DNA of 64,000 bases, from contig OX637291.1 in the NCBI GenBank assembly GCA_951799445.1, positions 13,270,501 to 13,334,500 on the forward strand, written 5' to 3'. The stretch is from Pseudisothecium myosuroides. Taxonomy: Eukaryota; Streptophyta; Bryopsida; Hypnales; Lembophyllaceae. How positions within the stretch are numbered: position 1 is the stretch's first letter; each line of letters begins with the position of its first letter. The notes below the pieces were generated by a model, which was not told where the DNA came from, ran no database searches, and saw only the letters and a program-made list of their open reading frames with translations. The position numbers and the translations under genes were made by a program. Of this stretch, positions 26,289-37,524 are shown piece after piece.

Positions 26289-28089
26289 CTAATAAAGTGC
26301 GATTTTTTTTTCCACAATTCTGTTTTGATGCGGAGAGTATCCCGCAGTAAGCTGTCTGGTGATGCCGCTGGCAGTACAGTAAGCTTTAAAGTCTGCCGAT
26401 ATATATTCTCCTCCCCGATCACTACGAAGGGTACCGATCTTTTGGGTAGGGTTTTCTACCATGGCTCTGAATTGTTTAAAGCAATCAAGAGTCTGAGATT
26501 TGTGGGAGATAAAGTAAAGCCAGGTTTTGCGAGAGAAATCGTCAATAAATGTCAAGATATATCTATTCCCAGCGATAGATGTAATTGGTAAAGGGCCACA
26601 AATATCGGAATGTACTAACTGAAGGGGTTTAGTGGTGAAGGTAGTTCTCATTTTTGGTTTTCTGTCTCTAGCCAGTTTTCCTAGTTGGCAGGAGGAACAG
26701 ACATGACGTAATAATGGAATGCGAGGGGCGCCAGCCACTAAGTTTCTAGAAGTCATATGATACAGCGATTGGTAATTTACATGACCTAATCTTTGGTGCC
26801 AAAGATGTACCTCTGATGTTGTTGGTGTTGTGGTGTTGTGCAGGTTCTGCAGGGACTGGTCGGAAAGCACTGTTGATGCAGTAGAATACGATTGAGGCGG
26901 AAGCGCAGAGTTGGTACTGATGCTGCTACGGTCGATAATATCAGGTCGAAAGAAAGGATTTGTGATGCGATAAAGATTATTCCTTGGATCTCGTATTGCT
27001 TGTAAAAATATTGTGCTGTGTTGATCTTTGTCATATATGCGGCAAGTTTGAGATTCAAATAGTACTCGATAGCCAATATTGGTTAACTTGCCAACTGATA
27101 ATAAGTTGGTTGTAACACCAGGAACATAAAGATTGCTGTTGATAGTCTTTATTGCTCCTGAAAGGTCTGTTGTCGTTACAGTGCCTTGTCCTGAGACTGG
27201 ATGATGGACACCACCAGCTGTTCTAATGCTAGAAATCCTAGAAGGAACAATATCACTTAGTAAGTTGGGGTCTCCTGTCACGTGGGAAGAAGCCCCAGAA
27301 TCCAGAAACCAGTCTTGTTCGATGTTGGAGTTGATACAGGCGTTGAGGACCTCGCAAGAGAGGATTTCACGACTTTCTTCTGGCGCTGGATCAGGTTCAT
27401 CGGTGAAGGCTTCGATGCACGCCGCGATGTGAGGTGGTGCAGTGTCAGAGTCGTAATCTTCTTCATAGTCAGATGTTGCTTTGGTGAGATGGACCTGCTG
27501 TTGCGGCTGGTTACGTTCAATATTGCTTAGCTGCAGTTGCATAGCCTTGATTCGCTCTTCTAACATGAGTTTTACGCAATCTCTTGCCATATGTCCAGGG
27601 TGGCCGCATTTGTGGCAGAAGATGTCGGAACCAGGATTGTCAGTGCGGGACTGACGAGCTTGATGTAGGGCTCGATTGTAAGATGTGGTCCCGGCAACGG
27701 AACCAGAACTCCGACCTGCCGATGAGCGCCCGCGAGACCCATATCCTCCACGAGAGGATCCTTTCTGAGTGCGGATAAAGTTAACTTGCTTAGTTTCTTC
27801 ACGTTGGGTGTCCAAATGACGCCCATGTTCTTCTTGAAGAAGAAGTCCCTCCAGTTCAGGGAAGGTAGGTAGGTGGTCTTGTCCTTTTTGAACTTGTTTG
27901 AATGTCGCCCAACTTCGTGGAAGACTGTTCAAGGTGAGATCTACTAAATCCTCATCAGCCGTAATGATTCCTAGGTTGGCTAACTGAGTAACAATCAAGT
28001 TGATTTGCTGCAAATGTTCTGCTATATTCTTTCCTTCAGCTAACTTGAGGGAATAAAACTGTTCTTTCAACGATAGTCTCCTTGCTGAG
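26289..28089 (-). pseudogene. Copia gag C-terminal part, zinc knuckle, protease and integrase core
   Basis: Continues gag (KLAEGKNIAEHLQQINLIV) from the part at 48899-49332. Near residue 152 of this stretch is the zinc knuckle CHKCGHPGHMARDC, near 257 the protease motif DSGASSH, then the pre-integrase zinc region (HLWHQRLGH, CSSCQLGK) and the integrase core with HSDICGPL, FIDDFSRKTW and RSDRGGEY. It runs out of frame just after NRIVEKK, where a homopolymer of A (plus-strand T-run near 26306-26314) seems to have lost a base; the expected copia text follows in the next frame at 26244. Its 5' edge is the gypsy target site. Confidence 0.93.
28085..28089. repeat. Gypsy target site duplication, left copy
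   Basis: CTGAG immediately before the gypsy 5' LTR; the same five bases follow the 3' LTR at 48894-48898. Confidence 0.95.
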
Positions 28090-29380
28090 TGTGAGCTCCC
28101 AACTTGTCACTCGGGACTCGTAGAATTATTTTTTTGGAAATTTGAAATTAAAAGTTGATAAAAGTATAGAAAAACCCATAAAAAGAGTGTAGAACCGAAA
28201 TAGGGTTGTGTCATACCCATTATAGTATTTGGTCTAGATTTGTGTTTTTTACTTAGAATCCCCCAAACCTTGCCTAAAATAGTATAGAAATAACAAAAAG
28301 GTTAGATTTGGAGGATTCGAGTCACACAGCCCCAAAAGGGCTAAATCCCACCATGAATGTGGCGATTCATGACTAGGTCGGTCCGAGGGATCCACAGCGA
28401 GGCCACTAGGTCGGGTCCTAGAGTTAGATTTAGAATTCCCCATTAGATCGACGAATTCCCAAAATCCCGATTGTTAGCATGCAGGAGCCACTCACGCAAG
28501 ACCGGGCCCGTGGAGGAATCTACAGCCCAAGGATGGTGTTCTAGGGTGAATCCCATGCCAGGAGTCCAGCGGCGAAATCGGTTCGCCAAAATTCCTCCAC
28601 CTGTAGAAGATTCCCGCACCGTCGCTAATTCAAGGAGATGTCCAGTTTAAATCTCCATTGACCAATTGTGCTAGGTACGGAAACACACCCGCACGTCTTT
28701 CATGCGACTCCCTGAGAGGTCACGTGAAAAATCCCGGCATCTTCCGACTTGCAGAAGAACCTTTTTCCGGGTGGTCAACCCTCCTAACCTCCAACGGGAA
28801 TTTCATGGAAATTACCCAGGTTACAATAAAATCTCACTAAAAATTAGACTAGCTTGTTTTATGTTAATAATGCGCTCCGTGAAGTTTCACGACATTCCGA
28901 TAGCGGCAAGTACCCGAACCGGCGAGATTCCTCGGGAATTAACTACGTGGCGGGGTCCCCGCCACGTTGACCGGCATTTCGGGACCATACGATGGCGAAA
29001 CGAAGTCAACCAAAAGTCCTTCCCGACTCTCTCGCACCTACCGGAGACCCTAGGCTATTTACATTTCTCAAAATAGGAGACCCCCAAGATCTAAGATTTT
29101 ACCACGATTTGGTTTTTAAAACTAAATTAGCCTACGATGGCTTTTTGGCCTCGGTACGGGGGATAGAGGGATCTAGGACTAAACACGGCGATCTGGATCC
29201 AACGCCGCAATCCGTTCGGCGATTGGAGCTAATCTCCAAAAGTTAGGATGTTGGTCCAGCATAGATGGTAGAAGTAGAAATTTAGGATGTAGGATGAAAA
29301 TCTTTGAGGATGAGGATGAAAATCCCCGTTGATAAGGTTACCTTAGAGCTTTAGAGAGAGGGGTGAGCCCTTGGGAAACC

Positions 29381-29389
29381 TATATAAGG
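29381..29389 (+). promoter_or_regulatory. TATA box of the gypsy 5' LTR
   Basis: TATATAAGG in a CT-rich downstream setting (CATTTCTCTCTCTAAAACACC). Transcription would start near 29410, leaving about 1.3 kb of U3 and a very long leader of about 3.5 kb inside the LTR. The same box is at 45259 in the 3' LTR. Confidence 0.75.
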
Positions 29390-29826
29390 GCCCCATTTCT
29401 CTCTCTAAAACACCCCCTCACTTTTGTTTGGGTCCGTGGGTCCAATTTGCTTTGGATATTTTGGCGTTTGAAGCCAAAAACCTCTACGGTGTTTTTGGAG
29501 CACTTTTTGCTCCGTTGTTGCTAGATTTCAAGCTTTGAAGGTCCTTAGGGGGTCCTTCTATCTTGCCTTGTGTACTTCTCGTGCGTTTGTTATACCTTTG
29601 TTACGAGTTAAGAGTCCTCGTTTCTCTCTTGTAGTTCCTTTGTGATCTAACTTGTGAGTTTAGGAGTCTTTTGGTGTCTTGTCCTAATCCTAAAGTCACC
29701 CCCCACCGTACCTTGGCGATGCCGCTTTGGGGGGCCTTTAGCTTGTGAAGTTGTGTGTCTTTACGTGTCCTAACTGTGTTATTTTCCTCACTTGTGTATT
29801 CTCATCCTCTTCTAATCTTCCCTTTG

Positions 29827-30015
29827 TTGCGTGGACCCCCCCTCGGGACGGCGAAGTTTTGGCTTTGTCACGTGTGTTCCTTAACTTTGTCTTTTCTACC
29901 TTCTTCTAATACTCCCCTTATTGCGTGGACCCCCCCCTCGGGACGGCAAAGCTTTGGCTTCGTCACGTGTATTCCTTAACTTTGTCTTTTCTACCTTCTT
30001 CTAATACTCCCCTTG
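29827..30015 (+). repeat. 94-bp tandem repeat in the 5' LTR, two units
   Basis: TTGCGTGGACCCCCC-starting units begin at 29827 and 29921, with a degenerate unit (TTGTGTGAAACC) at 30016. The 3' LTR has one more full unit. Confidence 0.9.
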
Positions 30016-31330
30016 TTGTGTGAAACCCCCCCACGGCGGCGAAGCTTTGAACTAGTGACCACGTCAAGTCCTATAGTGTGTGTTAAAATAGGCTTAGACG
30101 GCGGAGCTTTGAACCCGTGGAGTGTTACAAGTCCTAAAGTTGGTGTTAAAACCAATTTTACGGCGGAGCCTTGAACCTCCATAGCCTTAGATTCCAAAGT
30201 CTAGTTTCCAAGACCTTCTTGGAAAAGTCCAGAGTTTAGCTTCCAAGATTGGTCACGAGTTTCTAGGAAGAGAGTGACCATCCCGTAGCACTTAGCTTAG
30301 GTGACCGTTCTAAAAATTTGGGGCCTAACTCCCCGGACGGCGAAGCTTCGACCCTAGCCCTAACCCCTTACAAAAATCCATTTTAAGTTTGTATTAGTGG
30401 GTTCCCCTAAGGGAACCCGGTTGTGTGGATTTTTGGGAAGGCAACTAGTAACCCGGACCAGCATACAGCCATCATACAGCCAACATATCGGGCCAGCATA
30501 CCGGCCAGCATACAGCCAGCATATAGCAGCATACCGGACCGGCAGCCAGCCATACAGCCAGCATGCAGCATCGGGCAGTCAGCTTGACTGAACTAACATC
30601 AGCATCGGGCTAAGTCAGCTTGACTGAACTAAACATTAGCATCGAGCTAGTCAACTTGGCTGGACTGAGATACTAATTTCTGGATTTCCAGAACTAAACG
30701 GGACGATGCCCTGCGGGGCCCCAACCACCCTTTTTTTTTAATTTTTTGATCTTTTAAAGTCTGAGATTTTGGAATCCAGTTGGGGAGAGGAAAAAACTCA
30801 ACTTGGAACTTCAAAAACACAATAGAAAGGGGGGGGAAGAAATAGAAGCTGCCACTCCACACGCCACCTGCACAAAAACATCCGATCCCACTTGCATCAC
30901 CACTCACACCTACACACAATGGAAGGAAATTAGGGAGGAGGATGTGTTATAGGAGTGGAAAGGAGAGAGACGATAAATAGTGCCTAGCTAGGAGATTAGG
31001 TAGGAAATCTAGAAGAACTCCTTGCAACCGTTGGGAGGAGGATTAGGATGACACAAAGCAAAGTTGCGTAAGAGGGTAGGAGGCTCATTAAAACTTCACG
31101 AAGTTTGAGACTAGAAGCGTAAGACCACCATCACCACGGTTGGTGGAATAGTTCAAGAGTAGAAGGAAGAGGAGGAGAGAAAGAAAAGGAGAAGGAAATG
31201 GGGGGAAAGGGTTAGAACATCATACGTGTAACGTTTTCTTTTCTACAAATTAAGCCGTGGGCCTTGAAAAAAATAAAATAAATAAAAACCGTAACACAAA
31301 AACAAAAGAAGACAATCGCAAGTGGCTACC

Positions 31331-31405
31331 ATGGAGCACGAGGACGCGCATGTGGACGGGGATGACGTCATTTCCGACACTAGCAGTAACGAGGTGGGTC
31401 ATTAA
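31331..31405 (+). CDS. Small leader ORF inside the LTR, possible first coding exon
   Basis: ATG in the context TACCATGGAG opens 24 codons rich in Asp/Glu and ends at TAA 31403-31405. Just before the end, GAG|GTGGGT is a fair splice donor at 31394. Joined in phase 0 to a possible acceptor at 32994-32995 (TGTGAAG), it would run on into the Ser/Glu-rich ORF at 32996. The ATG region includes the palindrome TGACGTCA (31363-31370), a bZIP-type site by sequence. An identical copy lies in the 3' LTR at 47305. The splice is an inference. Confidence 0.4.
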   Translation: MEHEDAHVDGDDVISDTSSNEVGH

Positions 31406-31449
31406 ACTAATCCTAGTCGTTTCTCCCTAATTAGCATTTGTTTTCCTAA

Positions 31450-32560
31450 TCAGCCCTTAGAACGTGATTAGCATCCGAGATTAGTGTAAATTAGAAGTTT
31501 AGATTCAAAAGTTGATAGATTAGGAATAGAGGTTTCCGAAAACATCTTATAATTAAGATTTGACCGTAAACTGACCGCGCTAGGCTAAGTTAAGCGGTAG
31601 GGGGTAGAACGGAGGAATTTTAATTAAAATTGAACCACAAGAAACAATGGACGGAAATTAGGATTAGATTAGAGGGAGAATTTAGGATAAAAATTAAAGA
31701 TCAATTAACAATTAAAAACCTAGAGTTAAATTAAGATTTTAATTAGGGGAGTTAAAATTCAAAAGTCAAAATTTGGAGTTAACTTTAGGAAGTAAAAAGT
31801 AGAATAGGAAATAGAGGTCAAAAGTAGAATCCACTTAGGAAGTAGATTGTTGAGTTAAAAATAGAGTTAAAATTAGAAGTCAAAACCCTAGAGTTAAAAG
31901 TTGGAATTAAATTTAGGAGGATAACATTTAGAGCTAATCTAGGATTAAAACGATAGGATTAAAATTGGAAGTAGAAGTCAAAAGTCAAAAGTCAAAAGTT
32001 TAGATTAAATTAAAAGGTTAAATTTTAGTCAATTGGGGAGTAAAAAGTGGGAGTGAAAAGCTAAAAGTAGAAGTTAAAAGTTAGAAGTAGAAGTAAAATT
32101 TTAGAGTTAGTTGGAAGTAGAAACATCTAGAGTCAAAGTGAAAACGTAGAGTCAAACCTAGAGGTTAAAATTGGGGATTAATTTTAGAAGTAAAAATTTA
32201 GAGTTAAAAGTCAAAAACCTAGAGTTAAGTTAGGAGTAAAAATCTACAGTGAAAAGTGAAAATTTAGAGTTAACTTTAAAGGGTAAATCCTAGAGTAGTT
32301 TAGAAATAAGAACATAGAATTAGAGGTGAGACTTAGAATTACCTTAGAAGGTTAAAACTTGGAAGTTAGGAGTTGAAGTTGATTTAGAAGTAAAAACCTA
32401 GAGTTAAAAGTCAAAACCGTAGAGTTAAATTTAGAAGGGTAAATTTAGAATAGAATAGAGAGTAAAAATCTAGAGTTTCATTTAGAGGTTGAAGATTAGA
32501 GTAAGAGTTAAACTTTAGAGTTAGTCTTTAGAAGTAGAACTTCTAGATAGAGTCTTAAAA
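31450..32560 (+). repeat. Purine-rich low-complexity zone of the LTR
   Basis: Endless variants of AGAGTTAAAAGTCAAAA, TTAGAAGTAAAAA and TAGAGTTAAATT. The plus strand is strongly A/G-rich. It is present in both LTRs almost unchanged (3' copy at about 47420-48530). Confidence 0.85.
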
Positions 32561-32923
32561 CCCCACGATAGTCTTAGAGGTTCATGGAAGGAACATAGAG
32601 GTTCCCCTTTTTACGTAGTTAGAGAAGTTAGAAATGATGCCAACTACCCAGTCTACCCTCGACATAGGATAGATAGTTAGGGAGTTAGAATTTCACCATT
32701 ACCCCTGAGCATTGCAGTTACCTTGTGGGTTACTACATGCATTCTAATTATTCGCTACCATCCACGACACTTAGGAAACGTTAGCAAAAAAGATCCATTG
32801 CTTGGAAGGCACAGTGGACCGTGCTCACATCACCCCCATATATTAAAAAATGTGGATAAAGGCATAGAACCTGGTCGGTGTTCGCTCTATTACCAAGGGT
32901 GGGTAATCTTGTGCCCACAGTTT

Positions 32924-32941
32924 TGGTGCGTCTGCCGGGAG
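32924..32941 (+). other. Primer binding site, tRNA-Gly(UCC) type
   Basis: TGGTGCGTCTGCCGGGAG starts four bases after the LTR end. It is complementary over 18 bases to the 3' end, with CCA, of plant tRNA-Gly(UCC) as I remember it (CTCCCGGCAGACGCA plus CCA). Confidence 0.8.
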
Positions 32942-32977
32942 CTGAAAACATTAGATTACATTTGCATGTTGGATTAA

Positions 32978-33388
32978 CAAGTGTTGCATGTGAAGGGCTC
33001 CGAAGGGAACTCTAGCTCGGAATCATCCGAGACCTCCTCCTCTGAGGGGGGAGGCGATTCCGCGCAAGAAGCTTGGGACGCCAATTTCCGAGGGGTCCCC
33101 CTTAAAACCTACTCTCACGCTGAGCTCATTGCGGGTAACGGTCGGAACGGTCAGCCGCTTGCATTGAGCGAACTACTGACTGGCCCAAGAGCATTAAGGA
33201 TCTCGTTTGAATTTTGGTATTACCTCGCCCAGCTCTATCTTCGCAATCCGAACCGGTACAGCCCGGCAATTGCCCATGTGGGAGTACGTATCATCCGGAA
33301 AGTCCCAATTAGCAATTTAGTGGAGATAAAAGTAGCAGAACTTTTTCAATTTTTGCATTTAAATACAAAGTTAGGACTTAGATATTAG
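32978..33388 (+). CDS. Ser/Glu-rich gypsy ORF downstream of the primer site
   Basis: The open frame starts after a stop at 32975 and has no ATG at its beginning; it likely needs splicing from an upstream exon, such as 31331-31393. The first 20 residues are Ser/Glu/Gly-rich (SSSESSETSSSEGGG), followed by an ordinary protein-like stretch (RGVPLKTYSHAEL, FEFWYYLAQLYLRNPNRY). It ends at TAG 33386. I recognise no domain. It may be the N-terminal part of the following ORF. Confidence 0.45.
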   Translation, partial: QVLHVKGSEGNSSSESSETSSSEGGGDSAQEAWDANFRGVPLKTYSHAELIAGNGRNGQPLALSELLTGPRALRISFEFWYYLAQLYLRNPNRYSPAIAHVGVRIIRKVPISNLVEIKVAELFQFLHLNTKLGLRY

Positions 33389-33726
33389 AAATAGAAATTA
33401 GTTTCTACGTAGAAAAGATAAAATTCTAAATAGGTTACGCAGTCTACCGGAAACCGTAGCCGGAAAGCCGGAAAGTTCCGGAAAGTTCCGGATCTTAGGG
33501 ACCTACCGCCTAGGTTCCGGCTAGGGAACTTACGGGAACGTTTTTGGCGGCGGGAACTTAGGGTTCCGATAGGTACTTAAACCCCACCGCCAGCCTCATT
33601 CAGTCTCTTTTACCCGTGCTCTTCCACGGTGCGTTAGAAGAGAGAAAGAGTGGTGAGTTAGGGCGTGTTAGGGAGAGAAAGGGAGGAAGGTGCCGATTGC
33701 ACCGGATTGTCCTAGCAGTCGGTGAG

Positions 33727-35625
33727 ATGGCGGAAGCGAGTCGATCCCGGAGGTCGGTAGTGACAGCCCGGGGCGTACGTCCGGTTGTCCCATCGGATCC
33801 GGAGCACCTGAAGGAGTTAGAAGAGGACCTAGAAATCATGGGGTGTTTAGGATTGGTAAAACGTCCATGGAACGTCCGGAGTGAAGAGATGATTGATGAG
33901 CTGGTTTCCGGAGTGGGTAATCAGTTCGATTTGACAATTAGGGGTCGATCTAGGGCCTGGACTCCGGAGTTGTGGGCGAAGGCATACTTTACGCCGAGCA
34001 GGGGTTCCGGAATGGCGTCCCGGACGGACACTTACGCCGTGGAGGTATTCCGGAGTCATGCGGATTCCAAGGAAGGGAACACCGCGAGTGATTGTAAGAG
34101 TCCCCGGGATGGGCAGTTGTTAGCATTTCTCATCCCTATCTTGTATCCGGAAAAGCCCACCCGGATTACAATGACCGTGGCAAACACTATTTTCGGAGCA
34201 CTGGGAGATAGAGAGAATCCGGCTCCCAGGCCGGTCAGCTGGGGAGTGATCATTCACTCCGTAGTGGAAAAGTTAGCGGTCAATATCGCGAATAAGAAGT
34301 CAAGTCCGATTAGCCCCTATCTTTTCCATCTATATCACTCCGAGGATGCACTGGCCGGACCGGAAATGACCATATACCGGAAGGGCAAGAATTTGTTGAG
34401 GTATGGACTTCCCGCAGAAGATGAACCGGATGAGCTCGAGCCGGAAGAAGAGGAACCAAAACCGGAGCAGGCATCACCAAATGTTGGAGGGACGCGCCGG
34501 AAATCAACTGATTGGGGTGCGCGGGGGAAGCAAGAAGCCGAGGAGGTAGAGAAGCCCCGAGAACCACTTCCGGAAACGGATCAGCTAGAGGCCACCATCA
34601 AATGGCTGTTAGCTACCCGGGCACAGAATGAGCGGATGTCGGCGCTGATCCGGCAAATGTGCGAGAAATTGGGTGTGAAGGAAGAAACCCAAATCCTGGT
34701 GGCGTTGGCGGAAAGGCCAGATCCGGATGCGGTGAAGCAGCTGGAGGACCGGATTCTGACCTTGGAGCAAGAACGGGACCGGTTTCGAGAACAAGCTGCG
34801 TGGTCAGAGAAAGAGAGGATGGCCGCTGAAACAAAGGAGGGAGAAGCCCTCGATCTGGTCCGGAATGTCAGAAGTCTGTTTGACACTCCGACGGATATTC
34901 TTGCCAGAGCTACACTCTGGAATAATCACATGGTGAAGGATGGTCACGTGGCGGGATCGAAGGTGGTGAGCATCCTTGTGGATTTTGAAGTCCGGATTGA
35001 GGGAATGCTCAAGGAAGTCCGGCAACTGTTGGGAAACTTGGATCCGCTTGAGGGGTTAGACCAAGGCCTTTTTGACCTGGGTCAGGATCTCCAAGAAGGA
35101 GGGGCACAGAACCAGCCTTCTCCGGCAAAGAGCAAGACAATCGCCGGAACGTCGCAAGCCGGAACAGCATCGGCCCAGAAGAGGAGGTCGCTGGTAAAGC
35201 AGTTTGCGGCCTCCACTCCAGTAAAAGATGTTGTCTTAGGCGTCCCAGCCGGAAGAACTGTGTCCGTAGCAAATCTGTTCCCCGACAGACCGGTGGGTTC
35301 TACTTTCCGGGAACCACCTTTACCCGGAACGGTGTTGAATCCAGCCCGGACGGATCCGGTGAGTTTCACTCACATGCTCCAGCCCTTTCTCCAGACACCG
35401 CCACCGTCCCAGCTCATCGATCTTACTGTTCCGAAACCAAGGGGACGACGGCTACTGAGCGAGACGGACCCGGAATCGGAAGAGGGGGAGACGACTCAAT
35501 CGGAGGAGGAAGAGTTGCAGCCTCCCCGGACCAGGTCGAAGACGAAGAACACCCCACCCCAGAAGACAGGTGGATCGCCAGCTCAGGGTGGCACGTCTGT
35601 AAAGAAGGCTAAGAGGAATAAATGA
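33727..35625 (+). CDS. Intact upstream ORF of the gypsy element, coiled-coil protein
   Basis: 632 residues from the first ATG (context GAGATGGCGG); the frame is open from 33616 but without ATG. I do not recognise a named domain and there is no zinc knuckle. The first 200 residues look globular (WTPELWAKAYFTPSRG, LAFLIPILYPEKP). An acidic linker (DEPDELEPEEEEPKPE) follows. A predicted coiled coil lies about residues 335-385 (LEDRILTLEQERDRFREQ). The C-terminus is Pro/Ser-rich and basic. Its place between primer site and pol is that of gag or of the extra ORF1 in Ogre-type elements. It is unbroken although the pol is full of stops. The DNA is packed with TCCGGA words. Confidence 0.75.
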   Translation: MAEASRSRRSVVTARGVRPVVPSDPEHLKELEEDLEIMGCLGLVKRPWNVRSEEMIDELVSGVGNQFDLTIRGRSRAWTPELWAKAYFTPSRGSGMASRTDTYAVEVFRSHADSKEGNTASDCKSPRDGQLLAFLIPILYPEKPTRITMTVANTIFGALGDRENPAPRPVSWGVIIHSVVEKLAVNIANKKSSPISPYLFHLYHSEDALAGPEMTIYRKGKNLLRYGLPAEDEPDELEPEEEEPKPEQASPNVGGTRRKSTDWGARGKQEAEEVEKPREPLPETDQLEATIKWLLATRAQNERMSALIRQMCEKLGVKEETQILVALAERPDPDAVKQLEDRILTLEQERDRFREQAAWSEKERMAAETKEGEALDLVRNVRSLFDTPTDILARATLWNNHMVKDGHVAGSKVVSILVDFEVRIEGMLKEVRQLLGNLDPLEGLDQGLFDLGQDLQEGGAQNQPSPAKSKTIAGTSQAGTASAQKRRSLVKQFAASTPVKDVVLGVPAGRTVSVANLFPDRPVGSTFREPPLPGTVLNPARTDPVSFTHMLQPFLQTPPPSQLIDLTVPKPRGRRLLSETDPESEEGETTQSEEEELQPPRTRSKTKNTPPQKTGGSPAQGGTSVKKAKRNK

Positions 35626-36891
35626 CTATCTAGGGTAGCAGTAATTATAGTTAGGATTCTTACCAGGATGGTAGTTCCGGAACCGGATTTTCCGGATGTG
35701 GGTCCAGTAGTTCCGGACTTTTAGGAGTTTAACGGTTTTGCAGTTTTACCGGAACGGTCTTCAGGGCCGTTGCCTTTTTGCTTTTTTGTTTGGCCGTTGG
35801 CCGGTTTTTCTGGTGGCCGTTTGGGCTGCCTTTTTGTGGGTTTTTAAGGGCAGGCCGGTTTGTTGGCCTGTCATTCCTTTTTCCTTGTTCATTTAATCTG
35901 AAGCATTCAAGAAAGCACTCGTTGGATTATTCTCTTGCGTATCGCGTCTATAGTCACTTGTGTGGATGTGTAAGTGAAAGTGTGCAAGGGGGAGGAGTCC
36001 GGATTCGTGGACTGCCGGATTAGGCTAAGTGTGTCTTGCAGATGAGTTTTTAGACTTGCGCAGTGAGAAAGTGGCGCCTTTAAAACGCTGGTACGGTAAT
36101 CCGGTGGAGACCAAGGAGTGGTCCGGAAGCTAGTCCGGAATTCGCAGGGGCGGTTCCGTGCGGAGATAGGCAACCGCCAGAGGAATATTTCCACCCGTCC
36201 GGAAGGCTAGTCAACCTCATGAGCGGTCGAGAGCTAGGAAGTCATTCCCTTAGTTCCGGAAGTCCGGTATCCGTCGTTGTAGTAAGGAGGACCTAACGCT
36301 ACCCTGTGTGACCAGCTTTCCAGATAGGCCATCCGGGATGTTGTGAGGATGCCACCCTGTTTATTCAACTAGATCTATTCTTGGGTTGTGTTTTGTTTTA
36401 TGTTTATGTCAGATACGGAGTGGTGTAGTTCCCTACCCCTCGGAAAGAGCAAGTGAGGAACCCTCTGAGGGTAAAACAGAGGTATCGAAAACCAACTTGT
36501 TAGAAAGACGGAACCGGAATATTGGATAGGGCCGGATCCGGAAGAGAATCCGGAAAGGAAGTAGTTCCGGAAAAGAGTTTGTAAGTTGAAAGGACCCCTC
36601 TCGAGGTGGTCAAAGTCCGGAAACTTAGAGGTCTCGAGAAACTAATTTTGAAGCAACGTCTGGAATCTCTTGGGACGATAACTTGTATCATCTTAGCACA
36701 TTTTTGTGGTTAAAGATACTTACACCTAGATTACGCGTACGACAGCCCACACCATTGCAGCGGGTTCATTTGGAGTTTCTATTCACCGATTTACCCGACA
36801 TTTGAAAGAATATTGGACAGTCGCGGTGGCCTTGTGGAGTTACGAGAACCACTTCATTTAAGATTGCTTCGAAGCCCGAGTTCCGTCACCC
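35626..36891 (+). other. Non-coding spacer of the gypsy element, TCCGGA-rich
   Basis: No ORF is supported. TCCGGA and TTCCGG words are as dense here as in the preceding ORF and then vanish beyond about 36,650. Confidence 0.6.
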
Positions 36892-37524
36892 TTGACCAAC
36901 GGTCCCCTGTCACAACTACCTCGGATCGACATATGGTACGAATTTCCTATCGTCTCCTGTGATGGCCAGCTGTGCCGGTTCAACACTTCAAATACAGAGA
37001 AGATTCCTGCCCCGGAAAACCCCTACACGCTTCCCCAATACTTCCGAGCAGGGCACGAGGACGTGGACCGCTTGACAATAGAGTGTTGCCGGGGTATTCC
37101 AACCCAGTACTTGCCATTGTCCGCCCCCGCTATCTTCCAAGTTCAATACCTCGCCAGTTAGTTTGCCGCGTGCGAACCGTGCCAGGACGCCGAGGACGTC
37201 CAAGTGGCATTCCATACCAGGCCAGGGTTGGAGCATCTCCATCACCTTGAGTTTCACCTTCTCTTCTATTGATACCCAAGTCGGCAACGGAGGACGAGGG
37301 GAGCACGGATCCTCAACGCCACCTTCTTCACCAACAAAGACTCATGGTCCTGACATAGCGAGGCCATCGAGTGCATCGAGGAGGAGCAAGCCCCGTATTT
37401 CTTCGAGTATCGACCCAGTATAGAAGAAGTCCAAGGCATTGTACAACGACGCCGTAACCATTGCCCAAGGGACCACGTGGTGGTGGAACTCTAGCATGCA
37501 ACAGGCTCCCGACCACCGTCTCCA
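36892..37524 (+). pseudogene. Decayed gag-like stretch upstream of pol
   Basis: In the same frame as pol, protein-like text (PENPYTLPQYFRAGHEDVD, HSEAIECIEEEQAPYF) is broken by TAG at 37159, TGA at 37270, TGA at 37351 and TAG at 37492. No frameshift is needed to read through. I see no zinc knuckle and no D[ST]G protease motif, so the assignment to gag is by position only. Confidence 0.4.

Larger units (their letters stand above)
28090..32919 (+). repeat. Gypsy 5' LTR
   Basis: 4,830 bp, starting TGTGAGCTCCC and ending TGTGCCCACA. By eye it differs from the 3' LTR at about one percent of positions or fewer, besides one missing tandem unit. It holds a TATA box near 29381, a 94-bp tandem repeat (29827-30015), CAGCATAC-type short repeats (30465-30560), a small ORF at 31331 and a purine-rich low-complexity zone (about 31450-32560). 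Confidence 0.96.

Noticed and set aside
28702..29246. Open frames in the gypsy LTR, repeated at 44580-45124
   Set aside because: They lie upstream of the LTR TATA box in U3, are identical by LTR duplication, and show no recognisable protein features.
34581..35369. Several minus-strand frames of 60-100 codons
   Set aside because: Shadows of the intact gypsy ORF at 33727-35625, produced by its GC-rich codon pattern.
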